DNA from: HGM04593 sp045636545
GTDB taxonomy: Bacteria; Bacteroidota; Bacteroidia; Bacteroidales; Bacteroidaceae
Length of the DNA stretch: 18,408 bases
NCBI GenBank assembly: GCA_045636545.1
Contig: JAZTXR010000108.1
Location: 1-18,408, forward strand
Direction of reading: 5' to 3'
The position numbers and the translations under genes were made by a program. The notes under the pieces are model-generated. The model saw nothing but the letters and a program-made list of their open reading frames with translations, ran no database searches and was not told the origin of the DNA. Below, piece after piece: positions 1-7,589 of the stretch (position 1 is the stretch's first letter; each line of letters starts with the position of its first letter).

Positions 1-10
1 TCTTCGTTGT
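1..10 (-). rRNA. rrs: 16S rRNA gene, 5' end only (runs off left edge)
   Basis: Read on the minus strand, the last ten bases are ACAACGAAGA. This matches the start of bacterial 16S rRNA, which continues GTTTGATCCTGG beyond the window; the E. coli counterpart begins AAATTGAAGA. The call rests on this short match plus the typical rRNA promoter and leader directly upstream (237-280). Only about ten bases of the mature gene are present, and the exact mature 5' end is inferred by analogy. Confidence 0.75.
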
Positions 11-237
11 AAATTATATCTGTGAATACTTCATAAGAAGTATCAACTAATCTTGTTTGTTTGTACTGGCCGGAATAAAATATCTTCAAATTATTGACGG
101 TTCGTTTTTCGTTCCTTACGCTTCTTGCCTAATCAAAAAAACTAAGCAAGGTTGTACTGCTTGTCTGTAATGGAATGTTGTCAAGGATCTATCTTTACCC
201 CCGGTCGTCAGCGCGTCGCCGCGTTGCTTCCCGAAAG
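11..237 (-). other. rRNA operon leader (pre-16S 5' region)
   Basis: This is the transcribed leader between the rRNA promoter and 16S, read on the minus strand. It contains a boxA-like stretch, GATCCTTGACAAC, at about 177-189, resembling the antitermination boxA (core TCTTTGACA) of rRNA leaders. It also contains a perfect 7-bp stem-loop at 26-43 (ATACTTC, loop ATAA, GAAGTAT) about 16 nt before the 16S start, which could be part of the processing stalk. No open reading frame here looks like a gene. The boxA assignment is by resemblance only. Confidence 0.6.
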
Positions 238-243
238 CGAGTG

Positions 244-274
244 CAAAGGTAGAGCTTTTTTCTGAACCTGCAAA
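244..274 (-). promoter_or_regulatory. rRNA operon promoter (Bacteroidota type)
   Basis: On the minus strand, TTTG (274-271) is followed after 19 bp by TACCTTTG (251-244), a full match to the Bacteroidota consensus TTTG / TAnnTTTG. Transcription would start near position 237 and run left into 16S. The region just upstream (about 283-312) is rich in A- and T-tracts, which may act like an UP element. Confidence 0.8.
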
Positions 275-459
275 CAAATCCCATCTTTTTTTTCAAAAAA
301 AATGCATTTTTTCTTCCTTTTCAAGAAAATGGTATCATTTAAAATAAATTTCGTTCAAATATATTAAAAACAGCACGCTATTTTCATTTTAAAAAACTTT
401 CAACTTTTCTGAAAAAAGTTTCTTCATAAAGCAGAAATTCAAAAAGAGAGCACAATTAT

Positions 460-490
460 TTTGCACTGCCCCAAGTTTGAACTATCTTTA
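460..490 (+). promoter_or_regulatory. Putative dnaG promoter
   Basis: TTTG at 460-463 and TATCTTTA at 483-490 are separated by 19 bp. The second element has one mismatch to TAnnTTTG. The predicted start near 497 leaves a leader of about 18 nt before the dnaG ATG at 515. The 275-459 stretch between this promoter and the divergent rRNA promoter is A/T-rich; I see no gene in it. Confidence 0.55.
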
Positions 491-514
491 CGATAGAATT
501 ATATCAATAAGGTA

Positions 515-2545
515 ATGGCATATTCCGACAGTCACAGATACAAAATAGACAGGGAAACGATTGAACGCATCCTTGACAGCGCCAAGATTGAGGAGGTGGT
601 GGGGGATTTCGTGACATTGAAACGGCGCGGCGTGAACCTGATTGGCCTCTGCCCGTTCCACAACGAGAAGACCCCGTCGTTCACCGTTTCGCCGGCAAAG
701 AACCTGTGCAAGTGTTTCGGATGCGGCAAAGGCGGCAACCCGGTACACTTTATAATGGAACACGAGCAACTGAGCTACTACGAGGCTCTCAGATGGCTTG
801 CAAAGAAATACCACATAGAGATTAAGGAACGCGAGATGACCGACGAGGAGAAGCGCGAGGAGAGCATACGCGAGAGTCTCTTTGTGATAAACCAGTATGC
901 ACTGCAGCACTTCATCGACACGCTGCACGGGAGTGAGGAGGGACAGGCCATAGGGCTGAACTACTTCCGCCACCGCGGCCTGCGCGACGAGACGATAAAG
1001 AAGTTCTGCCTTGGCTACTCCTTTGAGCGGCGCGACAGCTTTGCAAAGAAGGCTGTGGCGGCCGGCTACAAGCCCGAGCTCATAGCAAAGACAGGCGTGT
1101 GCTACAGCACCGACGACGGCCGACTGCAGGACCGTTTCTGGGGGCGCGTGATATTCCCCGTGCACACCGTATCGGGCAAGATTGTCGCATTCGGCGGGCG
1201 CATACTGCAGAACAATGCCAAGGCTGCAAAATATGTGAACTCGCCCGAGAGCGAGATATACCACAAGAGCGACCACCTCTATGGCCTCTACTTCTCAAAA
1301 CAGGCGATAATACAGAAAGACCACTGCATACTCGTCGAGGGCTACCTCGATGTAATATCCATGCACCAGGCCGGCATACAGAACGTCGTTGCCTCGTCGG
1401 GCACGTCACTCACCACCGGGCAGATAAAGCTCATACACCGTTTCACCAAGAACATAACACTGCTGTACGATGGCGACAAGGCCGGAATAAAAGCCTCAAT
1501 CAGGGGTATCGACATGCTGCTGGAGGAGGACATGAACATCAACGTGGTGCTGCTGCCCGAGGGTGAAGACCCCGACAGCTACTCACAGACACACTCCACC
1601 GAGGAGGTTGAGCAGTACATTGAGAGGAACAAGGTCGATTTCATACGTTTCAAGACCAACCTGCTGCTGGACGAGGTGGGGGAAGACCCCGTGCGCCGCG
1701 CCGGCCTCATCGGCGATGTCGTGAAAAGCATTGCCGTTGTACCCAACGAGATACTGCGCAGCGAATACATAAAGAAGTGCAGCGAGATGCTGAACGTTGG
1801 CGAGCAGCTGCTTGTGACCGAGGTTGCAAAACTGAGACGGCAGAAGGCCGAGGATACATACAAGAAACAGACCGCCGGCGACAACAGCACAGAAGAGCCG
1901 GACAGCACCAATGCCACCCCCGCCGTGGACGAGTTCCAGCAGAGCATAATCAACAACTACAACAACCCGCTCCACAACAAGGAGAAGGCAATAATACAGT
2001 TCATGTTGAAGAACGGCGGCAAGATGCTGCAAGTGCCCGAGGACAAGATAGCCGGCACACCGGCTTTCACGGAAACCGTGATATCGCACCTCTACTACTC
2101 TTTCAACGACGATGGCATTGAGCTGTCGCACCCACTCTACAAAAAGATTTTTGCCGAGGCGGGAGAGCATGCAAGCAATGCAGCCTTCAACCCGGAGAGC
2201 CACTTCATGGCACACCCCGATGTAGAGATATCGAGACTGACGGCGGAACTGTGTGGAGAGCGATACCTGCTCAGCAAGACATTCACAGAACAGGCCGGCG
2301 ACGAGCGCAACGAACTGGCTGTGATGTTCGAGCAGACCACACGTCTGGCAATTGCATACAAACTGAGCATTGTGGACGAGATGCTGAAGGAGACTATGGC
2401 ACGGTTGAAGAACCCGGAAGTCCTGGCCGACCCCGCCGCACTGCAGGAGGCAATGGAGGATTTCAAATTCCTGAAAGAGACACAAGGCGCACTGAACAAC
2501 GTGCTGAAAAACTACGGATTCGGCAACGTTGCACTTAATTCTTAA
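515..2545 (+). CDS. dnaG: DNA primase DnaG
   Basis: This primase synthesises RNA primers for Okazaki fragments at the replication fork, working with the replicative helicase DnaB. The 676-residue product has the expected domain order. The N-terminal CHC2 zinc-binding domain has ligands C46, H49, C67 and C70 (CPFH and CFGC motifs). The RNA-polymerase core follows, with a TOPRIM fold showing the acidic motifs EGYLD (275-279) and DGD (319-321), then EDPD (351-354). The less conserved C-terminal third (about 440-676) corresponds to the helicase-interaction region. The length is usual for Bacteroidota, slightly above the E. coli protein (581). The ATG at 515 follows TAAGG and gives the standard N-terminus. 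It is divergent from the rRNA operon and carries its own promoter, so it is not part of the rpsU-dnaG-rpoD operon known from proteobacteria. Confidence 0.97.
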   Translation: MAYSDSHRYKIDRETIERILDSAKIEEVVGDFVTLKRRGVNLIGLCPFHNEKTPSFTVSPAKNLCKCFGCGKGGNPVHFIMEHEQLSYYEALRWLAKKYHIEIKEREMTDEEKREESIRESLFVINQYALQHFIDTLHGSEEGQAIGLNYFRHRGLRDETIKKFCLGYSFERRDSFAKKAVAAGYKPELIAKTGVCYSTDDGRLQDRFWGRVIFPVHTVSGKIVAFGGRILQNNAKAAKYVNSPESEIYHKSDHLYGLYFSKQAIIQKDHCILVEGYLDVISMHQAGIQNVVASSGTSLTTGQIKLIHRFTKNITLLYDGDKAGIKASIRGIDMLLEEDMNINVVLLPEGEDPDSYSQTHSTEEVEQYIERNKVDFIRFKTNLLLDEVGEDPVRRAGLIGDVVKSIAVVPNEILRSEYIKKCSEMLNVGEQLLVTEVAKLRRQKAEDTYKKQTAGDNSTEEPDSTNATPAVDEFQQSIINNYNNPLHNKEKAIIQFMLKNGGKMLQVPEDKIAGTPAFTETVISHLYYSFNDDGIELSHPLYKKIFAEAGEHASNAAFNPESHFMAHPDVEISRLTAELCGERYLLSKTFTEQAGDERNELAVMFEQTTRLAIAYKLSIVDEMLKETMARLKNPEVLADPAALQEAMEDFKFLKETQGALNNVLKNYGFGNVALNS

Positions 2546-2556
2546 GAAAGGTGAAA

Positions 2557-2694
2557 GCTGCAATTAAGCGAGCGCAACGCAAGTCAACTTGCAAGTTGCA
2601 CAGCGAGCGAAAGCAGGTTCAATCACGCGAAGAGTGATTAAAGGTGAAGACGGAAAGCGAAAACTGCTATTAAACGAGCGCAGTTTTCACCTTT
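2557..2694. repeat. Repeat-rich intergenic segment with several hairpins
   Basis: This lies directly after the dnaG stop. Two imperfect direct repeats (17 of 20 bases identical) lie at 2557-2576 and 2663-2682, sharing ATTAA.CGAGCGCA. There are also a palindrome CAACTTGCAAGTTG (2585-2598), a 6-bp stem-loop AATCAC/GTGATT (2621-2639) and a 9-bp stem GAAAACTGC/GCAGTTTTC (2659-2688). Nothing here reads as protein. It could be a small structured RNA or a dispersed intergenic repeat; function unknown. Confidence 0.5.
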
Positions 2695-2758
2695 ACCCTT
2701 TCAGATTTCCGCTTGTGACACGCGTGCGTGTATATTAATAAGGTATATAAGACAGAAA

Positions 2759-2796
2759 CAGGTTGCACCAGTTGGTGCAACCTGCCTTATTTTTGA
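2759..2796 (+). terminator. Rho-independent terminator downstream of dnaG
   Basis: A perfect 12-bp stem (CAGGTTGCACCA at 2759-2770, TGGTGCAACCTG at 2773-2784, GT in the loop) is followed by CCTTATTTTTG. The U-rich tail is on the plus strand, so it serves dnaG transcription. The stem may extend through ATAAG/CTTAT flanks. Confidence 0.75.
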
Positions 2797-2801
2797 ACAG
2801 C

Positions 2802-2885
2802 AATGTCATTTCGACGATTGTAATGAGGAGAAATCTCTTCCTGCATTATATTTTAAGATTCCTCACCTACGTTCGGAATGACATT
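2802..2885. repeat. Imperfect inverted-repeat element (REP/MITE-like)
   Basis: The ends AATGTCATTTCGA (2802-2814) and its near-complement ending GGAATGACATT (2875-2885) flank an interior containing GAGAAATCTC and AAGATTCCTCAC, which also partly pair. From general knowledge, elements with terminal TGTCATTTCG and GAGAAATCTC interiors are scattered between genes of many Bacteroidota. It carries no coding capacity. Copy number in this genome cannot be seen here. Confidence 0.6.
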
Positions 2886-2919
2886 TCACGCAGTTTATCA
2901 ATCTCCCTCCGCTACGCTC

Positions 2920-2953
2920 GTCCCTCTTAGCGAAGAGGGACAGTTTTGTTTTT
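2920..2953 (+). terminator. Hairpin between dnaG and folE, possible terminator
   Basis: A 9-bp perfect stem GTCCCTCTT / AAGAGGGAC (2920-2928, 2933-2941) with loop AGCG is followed on the plus strand by AGTTTTGTTTTTC. The upstream bases 2904-2918 (CCCTCCGCTACGCTC) partly repeat the left arm. In the folE direction (minus) no U-run follows the stem, so it would terminate plus-strand read-through better than folE transcripts. Confidence 0.45.
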
Positions 2954-2973
2954 CAATCAGTAGAGTATAATTT

Positions 2974-3552
2974 TCACCTATCCCTCAGCAGATTCATGAA
3001 CTCCTCGCGGGTTTTGGCCTGGTTGAAGGCACCACAGAAATCGGACGTGGTGGTAATGGAGTTCTGCTTTTTCACGCCACGCATCTGCATGCACATGTGC
3101 TGAGCTTCAACGACGACCATCACGCCAAGCGGGTTCAGTGTCTTCTGGATGCACTCCTTTATCTGCAATGTGAGCCTCTCCTGAACCTGGAGACGGCGCG
3201 AGTAGACCTCGACAACACGGGCAATCTTGCTCAGGCCAGTTATGTAGCCGTTGGGGATGTATGCCACGTGCACCTTTCCGAAGAACGGCAGGATATGATG
3301 CTCGCACAGGGAGTAGAAATCAATGTCCTTTACAATTACCATTTGGCTATAATCCTCCTTGAACATGGCTGCACGCAGAATAGCCTCAGGGTCCTCGTAA
3401 TAGCCGGCCGTGGTGTCCAGTATTGCACGTGCCACACGGTCGGGGGTCTTCACCAATCCCTCGCGCTCAACGTCCTCACCAATGAGGCCAAGCATTTTGG
3501 TACAGCACTCTTTCAGCCCCTCAATACGTTTTTCTCTCTCCTCTCCACTCAT
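2974..3552 (-). CDS. folE: GTP cyclohydrolase I
   Basis: This enzyme converts GTP to 7,8-dihydroneopterin triphosphate plus formate. It is the entry step to tetrahydrofolate, and its product is also the precursor of queuosine. The 192-residue product carries the zinc ligands C83, H86 and C154. Their spacing (3 and 71) is the same as that of E. coli C110/H113/C181, and the family signature around SLCEHHILPFFGK (81-93) is intact. The N-terminus is about 30 residues shorter than in E. coli, as in many bacteria. It is the last gene of the minus-strand run, 17 bp after the SPOR-like gene, so it is probably co-transcribed. The start is ATG at 3552; only A-rich sequence precedes it, as is normal in this phylum. 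Confidence 0.96.
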   Translation of the reverse strand: MSGEEREKRIEGLKECCTKMLGLIGEDVEREGLVKTPDRVARAILDTTAGYYEDPEAILRAAMFKEDYSQMVIVKDIDFYSLCEHHILPFFGKVHVAYIPNGYITGLSKIARVVEVYSRRLQVQERLTLQIKECIQKTLNPLGVMVVVEAQHMCMQMRGVKKQNSITTTSDFCGAFNQAKTREEFMNLLRDR

Positions 3553-3569
3553 TTTTCTTTACTTGAATA

Positions 3570-4010
3570 TCAATAAGGCAGGTTTATCAAACATTTCTTT
3601 ACCGAAATCTCCTTGAACTTCTTGGTTGCACGGAGGCGATACATGAGAAGTTCGGCCTCTTCGCGTGTACGGAAATCGCCATACTCGCAGGTGCGCACCG
3701 GCGACTCAAAGACCACATACACCTCGGCACCGGGATAGTTGGCACGCATATACTCGGCCATAGCCTTGGCCTCTTCGCGGGCCTGGGCCGAATTGTTTCC
3801 CGAATAGACCAGCACCCTGTAGCCCTCGACCTGCTTCACCTGTCCGTCGGCCATGGAGCCCATAAGGGCGGTGAGTTTCTCGGGTTGGTTTATACACACC
3901 TTGCCCTCGCCATGGGCATAGTTCTCGATTTCGGAGACAATATTGCTCTGTGCCCCCGCACAGAGAGCACAGAACAATATTGATATTAGCATTGCAATGC
4001 GTTTCATCAT
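3570..4010 (-). CDS. Secreted SPOR-domain-like protein
   Basis: This 146-residue protein has a clear signal peptide (residues 1-20, basic MMKR then a hydrophobic core; likely cleavage after AGA at 20), so it is exported to the periplasm. Residues about 62-140 have the SPOR pattern: GYRVLVYSGN, a helix of alternating charged residues, a YVVFESP strand, then CEYGDFRTREEAELLMYRLR. SPOR domains bind denuded peptidoglycan glycan strands. The Y-GDF-T-EEA motif is well kept. There is no lipobox. Its ATG shares one base with the tpiA stop (TAATG), which suggests translational coupling. The function beyond envelope binding is not visible. Confidence 0.75.
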   Translation of the reverse strand: MMKRIAMLISILFCALCAGAQSNIVSEIENYAHGEGKVCINQPEKLTALMGSMADGQVKQVEGYRVLVYSGNNSAQAREEAKAMAEYMRANYPGAEVYVVFESPVRTCEYGDFRTREEAELLMYRLRATKKFKEISVKKCLINLPY

Positions 4011-4768
4011 TACTTGAATGCGTCGATGATACCCTTGAAATCGGCAACCTTGAGGGCTGCACCACCAATGAGACCACCGTCAACGTTAGGATTAGCGAAA
4101 AGTTCCTTTGCATTGCTTGGCTTGCAGCTACCGCCATAGAGGATAGAGGTATTCTCTGCCACCTCGTTGCCATACTTCTCGGCGATAGTAGAGCGGATGT
4201 AAGCGTGGATCTCCTCGGCCTGCTCAGGAGTTGCTGTCAAACCTGTACCGATAGCCCATACAGGCTCGTAAGCAAGGATAATCTTTGAGAAGTCCTCGGC
4301 AGAAAGGTCGTAGAGTGAACCTGCGAGCTGCTCATATACAACCTGGTTCTGGATACCCTGGTTACGCTCCTCGAGAACCTCACCGATGCAGAAGATTGGT
4401 GTCAGGCCGTTAGCAAGTGCCAACTGTACCTTCTCCTTGAGAATCTCTGCTGTCTCGCCATAGTAAGCGCGGCGCTCAGAGTGGCCAAGGATAACATACT
4501 TTGCACCTGTTGATGCTACCATTGAGGCTGAAACCTCACCTGTGTAAGCACCTGATACCTTGTCGGCGCAGTTCTCGGCACCAACACCGATGACAGCCTC
4601 GTCAACGATTGGAGTAACCGATGCAAGGTGGATGAATGGTGTACAGATTACTACATCACAATTTGGTTTGTCTGCTGCAAGAGCCTCATTGAGCTCCTTT
4701 GCAAGTGCAATACCCTCCTGGAGATTCATGTTCATCTTCCAGTTACCTGCAACAATGTTCTTTCTCAT
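4010..4768 (-). CDS. tpiA: Triosephosphate isomerase
   Basis: This enzyme interconverts dihydroxyacetone phosphate and glyceraldehyde 3-phosphate in glycolysis and gluconeogenesis, in the cytosol. The product has 252 residues, the usual length. The catalytic and binding residues are N9 and K11 (GNWKMN), H96 (ILGHSERR), E168 in AYEPVWAIGTG (166-176), YGGS (211-214) and the GGLIGGAAL phosphate loop (231-239). It uses more A- or T-ending codons (GGT, GTT, CCT) than the GC-ending genes beside it, consistent with a highly expressed gene with its own codon bias. The 35-bp gap to the upstream DoxX-like gene is A/T-rich. I see no convincing TAnnTTTG promoter there, so it may rely on the operon promoter or on one I cannot recognise. 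Confidence 0.98.
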   Translation of the reverse strand: MRKNIVAGNWKMNMNLQEGIALAKELNEALAADKPNCDVVICTPFIHLASVTPIVDEAVIGVGAENCADKVSGAYTGEVSASMVASTGAKYVILGHSERRAYYGETAEILKEKVQLALANGLTPIFCIGEVLEERNQGIQNQVVYEQLAGSLYDLSAEDFSKIILAYEPVWAIGTGLTATPEQAEEIHAYIRSTIAEKYGNEVAENTSILYGGSCKPSNAKELFANPNVDGGLIGGAALKVADFKGIIDAFK

Positions 4769-4803
4769 TTTTACTAAAATTTAAAGGTTTATATTAATTA
4801 AAA

Positions 4804-6135
4804 TCACTTGTTTTCCACAATATTCTCCTCTGCGGGCGCCGCAACAGGTTCATCGACACCCCGACGACGGGCAACCTGCACAAGAAGCACGTCGAGCAAC
4901 GACAGCACAAAGAGCACTGCCGGTAGCACAATCAGCCAAAAGGGGAGGCTCCTGTAATCGGCGAATGAGGAGAGCACCGCATCGGGCACAAGTGCCGACA
5001 ACTCCTCGCCCTCCTGCACGGCCGGAATATCAGCAGCCGCACATTTGCCCACAACAACACCATCCTTGAGCAGAACCAGCCCCGGATTGGCGTGTACCAT
5101 TGAACGCAACATTGCCACATCGGCCCAATAGAGCGGATACTCGGCACCCGTGCGCTTTGTCCACAAGGCCACCTCGTCCTCCCCGGCCGATGACACCGCA
5201 CAGAAGCGGATACCCGCAGACGTGCAATAGTCATAGAGGTCGTTTATCCTGTCGACGTGCGTGAGCGATGCCGTGCCGGCATCCTCAATGACAACCAAGC
5301 AGACATATCCTGTGTCGGCAAGCAACTCATCGGCAAACTCAACATCACTGTCCCAATCAAGGATAGAGAAATTTCCAATCTCGGGCTTTGTTCCAGGAGC
5401 CACAATCACCTCGGTATAACCGTCCAACACCCACTCGCTACCCATAACAGTGTCGGCATCCACAATAAATGGTTCGCCGTTGCCTGTCTCTTTATTGTAA
5501 TAGACCGCCTTATACTCATATTCATCAGGGATATGCTCAACCTTTGAACGTATATTGCTGCCCACCGCATACGAACCCGAATCAATCAAAGGAAGATGAT
5601 TCAGGCAGGAGCTCTGCAAGCCTATTATGTAGACCAAGGAAAATAGCACAACCGCCCAACGGGTGTTGCTGCTCAAACGACGTACAAAGAGCCTGCGCCA
5701 GGCAAAGGCAACGACCGCCAGTACAAGCAGCAGTACATTCTTGAAGAATGTCATTGAATTTGACATGACCACAGTCTCGCCAAAGCAACCGCAGTCGCTC
5801 ACCACACCACTAATCCATATATAGAGTGTAAAGGGAGTGAACAGCAGCATTGCAAACAGCGCCACAAACGGCACGACACGACGATAAATGCCCACGAACA
5901 GCCAGAAGCCTACAAGGAATTCGGCCGCAGCCTGCACAATGGCAAAGAACGGCAGCCAACTGCCCGGGATGCCCGACAAACCGAACGCCGAGACATACTC
6001 CTGCAGCTTGTAGACACCGGCGACCGGGTCGACAGCCTTAAGAAAGCCCGACAACATCAACGCCAGTGCAAGCAGCCAACGGCACACATTGACGAAGAGT
6101 ATGAAACCTCTTTTATTCCTGCTCGGCAACACCAT
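4804..6135 (-). CDS. DoxX/MauE-like membrane protein with a thioredoxin-like C-terminal region
   Basis: This 443-residue inner-membrane protein resembles the Bacteroidota DoxX/MauE-type family. Predicted membrane segments lie at about 11-33, 61-84, 86-110, 131-149 and 158-175, with one more near the C-terminus (LPFWLIVLPAVLFVLSLLDV). Between segments 3 and 4 is DCGCFGE (C115, C117), the cysteine motif shared with MauE-like proteins and typical of redox partners. The soluble part between about 190 and 390 has a strand-helix pattern like a TlpA/thioredoxin fold, ending NPGLVLLKDGVVVG, but shows no CxxC, so it may be a non-catalytic thioredoxin relative. The start ATG lies inside the end of the DUF1599 gene (23-bp overlap); no other early Met exists before residue 27. 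The role is unproven; electron transfer or disulfide handling is inference. Confidence 0.7.
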   Translation of the reverse strand: MVLPSRNKRGFILFVNVCRWLLALALMLSGFLKAVDPVAGVYKLQEYVSAFGLSGIPGSWLPFFAIVQAAAEFLVGFWLFVGIYRRVVPFVALFAMLLFTPFTLYIWISGVVSDCGCFGETVVMSNSMTFFKNVLLLVLAVVAFAWRRLFVRRLSSNTRWAVVLFSLVYIIGLQSSCLNHLPLIDSGSYAVGSNIRSKVEHIPDEYEYKAVYYNKETGNGEPFIVDADTVMGSEWVLDGYTEVIVAPGTKPEIGNFSILDWDSDVEFADELLADTGYVCLVVIEDAGTASLTHVDRINDLYDYCTSAGIRFCAVSSAGEDEVALWTKRTGAEYPLYWADVAMLRSMVHANPGLVLLKDGVVVGKCAAADIPAVQEGEELSALVPDAVLSSFADYRSLPFWLIVLPAVLFVLSLLDVLLVQVARRRGVDEPVAAPAEENIVENK

Positions 6136-6664
6136 TCTTTATCAATGCAAAAACAGCATAGTTAATCATGTCCATATAGTTGGCATCAATGCCCTCGGAA
6201 ACCTTGGTGGCACCGCCAAGCTCCTCAATCTGCTTGGTACGCCAAATCTTGGTCAGTATGAGGTCAGTGTATGAAGTGGTACGCATTCCACGCCATGCCT
6301 CGTTGTAGTCATGGTTCTTTCTCTTCATCAGTTCAAGGGTCTCCTTTGCCTTGACATCATAGAGCGCCATAGCCTCATCGGGGGTGATGTCACAGTCATC
6401 GGCATACCCTTTCTCGAGCTGTACAAGAGAGATTAGCCCATAGTTGACAATACCGATGAACTCGGGCACAATGCCCTCGCCCACCATATTCTCGGCACCG
6501 GTCTCGAGGTTGCGTATGCGCTTTGCCTTTATGAAAATCTGGTCGGTAAGCGACTCGGGGCGCATAATGCGCCACGATGCTCCATAGTCATACAGTTTCT
6601 TGCTGAAGAGGTCGCGGCACACGGCCAACACCCTCTCAAACTCCTTGTTCGTATCTTTTGCCAT
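6113..6664 (-). CDS. DUF1599 protein with two internal repeats
   Basis: This 183-residue cytosolic protein matches the Bacteroidota DUF1599 family, which has been linked to nucleotide modification by comparative genomics (my recollection of the family note). The sequence shows a tandem duplication. Repeat 1 (about 23-86) begins KLYDYGASWRIMRPESLTDQ and repeat 2 (about 115-178) begins KNHDYNEAWRGMRTTSYTDL; each continues I-K-RI/WR--E---GA-----EGI and ends INYxxxxLxx. The conserved DY, W, MR, TD, K and R positions are kept in both halves. It lies 13 bp after the glycosyltransferase and overlaps the DoxX-like gene by 23 bp, so it is very likely in the same transcript. The biochemical function is unknown to me. 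Confidence 0.75.
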   Translation of the reverse strand: MAKDTNKEFERVLAVCRDLFSKKLYDYGASWRIMRPESLTDQIFIKAKRIRNLETGAENMVGEGIVPEFIGIVNYGLISLVQLEKGYADDCDITPDEAMALYDVKAKETLELMKRKNHDYNEAWRGMRTTSYTDLILTKIWRTKQIEELGGATKVSEGIDANYMDMINYAVFALIKNGVAEQE

Positions 6665-6677
6665 ATATGATTGCTTT

Positions 6678-7415
6678 TTATTTCGCTGTCGGATATTTGC
6701 GGAACCAGCTGCCGACTTTCAGTTTGACGACACCGAAAAGCGCCTCGCTGAATATTCCGCCACTCATCTTTGATGTCCCCAGCACCCTGTTCACAAAGAT
6801 TACGGGAACCTCCTTTATCTTGAAACCGCACATGTAGGTGGTGAATTTCATCTCAATCTGGAACGCATAGCCCTTGAAGCGTATCTTGTCAAGTTCCATT
6901 GTCTCGAGCACCTTGCGCCTGTAGCAATTGAAGCCCGCAGTGGTGTCACACACCGGCAAACGGGTGATGAAGCGAACATACTTGGATGCAAAATAGGACA
7001 TCAGCACGCGCCCCATGGGCCAGTTGACCACATTGACACCCGTTATATAACGGCTGCCCACAGAGAGGTCGTAACCATCCTTGGCACAGGCCTCATAGAG
7101 CAGGGGCACATCCTTGGGGTCGTGCGAGAAGTCGGCATCCATCTCAAAGATATACTCATAGCCTTTCTCAAGCGCCCACTTGAAGCCGGCGATGTATGCC
7201 GTTCCAAGCCCCAGCTTGCCCGAGCGCTCTATTATATGCACCCTGCCGGGATATAGCACCATCGCGCCCTTTACAATGGCCGCAGTGCCGTCGGGCGAGC
7301 CGTCATCGACAACAAGCACGTCAAAGCCATGCTCAAGAGCCATCAGCGCATCTATCATACGCCCGATGTTCTCCTTCTCGTTATATGTGGGGATAATTAT
7401 TACACAGTCATTCAT
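6678..7415 (-). CDS. Polyprenol-phosphate mannosyltransferase-like glycosyltransferase (GT2)
   Basis: This 245-residue family-2 glycosyltransferase is of the dolichol-phosphate mannose synthase (DPM1-like) type. Such enzymes transfer a sugar from a nucleotide donor to a polyprenyl phosphate at the inner face of the cytoplasmic membrane. Visible motifs are PTYNEKENI (9-17), VVDDGSPDGT (35-44) for nucleotide binding, MDADFSHDP (92-100) with the metal-binding DAD, GSRY (120-123) and GTSKMS (213-218) near the C-terminus. No membrane segments follow the catalytic domain, so it is the short soluble or peripheral class. The actual sugar cannot be read from sequence. It is the first gene of the minus-strand operon, with a consensus promoter about 30 bp upstream. 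Confidence 0.85.
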   Translation of the reverse strand: MNDCVIIIPTYNEKENIGRMIDALMALEHGFDVLVVDDGSPDGTAAIVKGAMVLYPGRVHIIERSGKLGLGTAYIAGFKWALEKGYEYIFEMDADFSHDPKDVPLLYEACAKDGYDLSVGSRYITGVNVVNWPMGRVLMSYFASKYVRFITRLPVCDTTAGFNCYRRKVLETMELDKIRFKGYAFQIEMKFTTYMCGFKIKEVPVIFVNRVLGTSKMSGGIFSEALFGVVKLKVGSWFRKYPTAK

Positions 7416-7443
7416 AATTGCAAATATGCTACGCTACAACCTA

Positions 7444-7475
7444 CAAAGTTATATGAAATGGCGGAAAATTTCAAA
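7444..7475 (-). promoter_or_regulatory. Promoter of the GT2-DUF1599-DoxX-tpiA-SPOR-folE run
   Basis: On the minus strand, TTTG (7475-7472) is followed after 20 bp by TAACTTTG (7451-7444), a perfect Bacteroidota consensus. The predicted start near 7437 gives a leader of about 22 nt to the glycosyltransferase ATG at 7415. No strong internal promoter was recognised in the run, so it may drive all six genes. Confidence 0.75.
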
Positions 7476-7530
7476 TCAAAGGTTAAAATAATATTTAATT
7501 TATATATAAAAGAGCGCCGGATGCCCCATT

Positions 7531-7564
7531 TTTGCCGTTGTTTCATTTTTTATCACTATATTCG
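7531..7564 (+). promoter_or_regulatory. Putative miaB promoter
   Basis: TTTG (7531-7534) and TATATTCG (7557-7564, one mismatch to TAnnTTTG) are separated by 22 bp. The start would fall near 7571, after the alternative in-frame ATG at 7521. This supports the GTG at 7590 as the miaB start. Confidence 0.45.
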
Positions 7565-7589
7565 CAGTCAATTCATAAAGCATACAAAA

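Noticed and set aside
1583..2563. Long open frame on the minus strand (326 codons) opposite dnaG
   Set aside because: It is antisense to well-conserved DnaG sequence and its translation, rich in L, V, H and C, resembles no family. It is a by-product of codon bias.
7329..7589. Upstream extension of the miaB frame
   Set aside because: It overlaps the divergent glycosyltransferase gene and both promoters, and does not resemble MiaB N-termini. GTG at 7590 is preferred.
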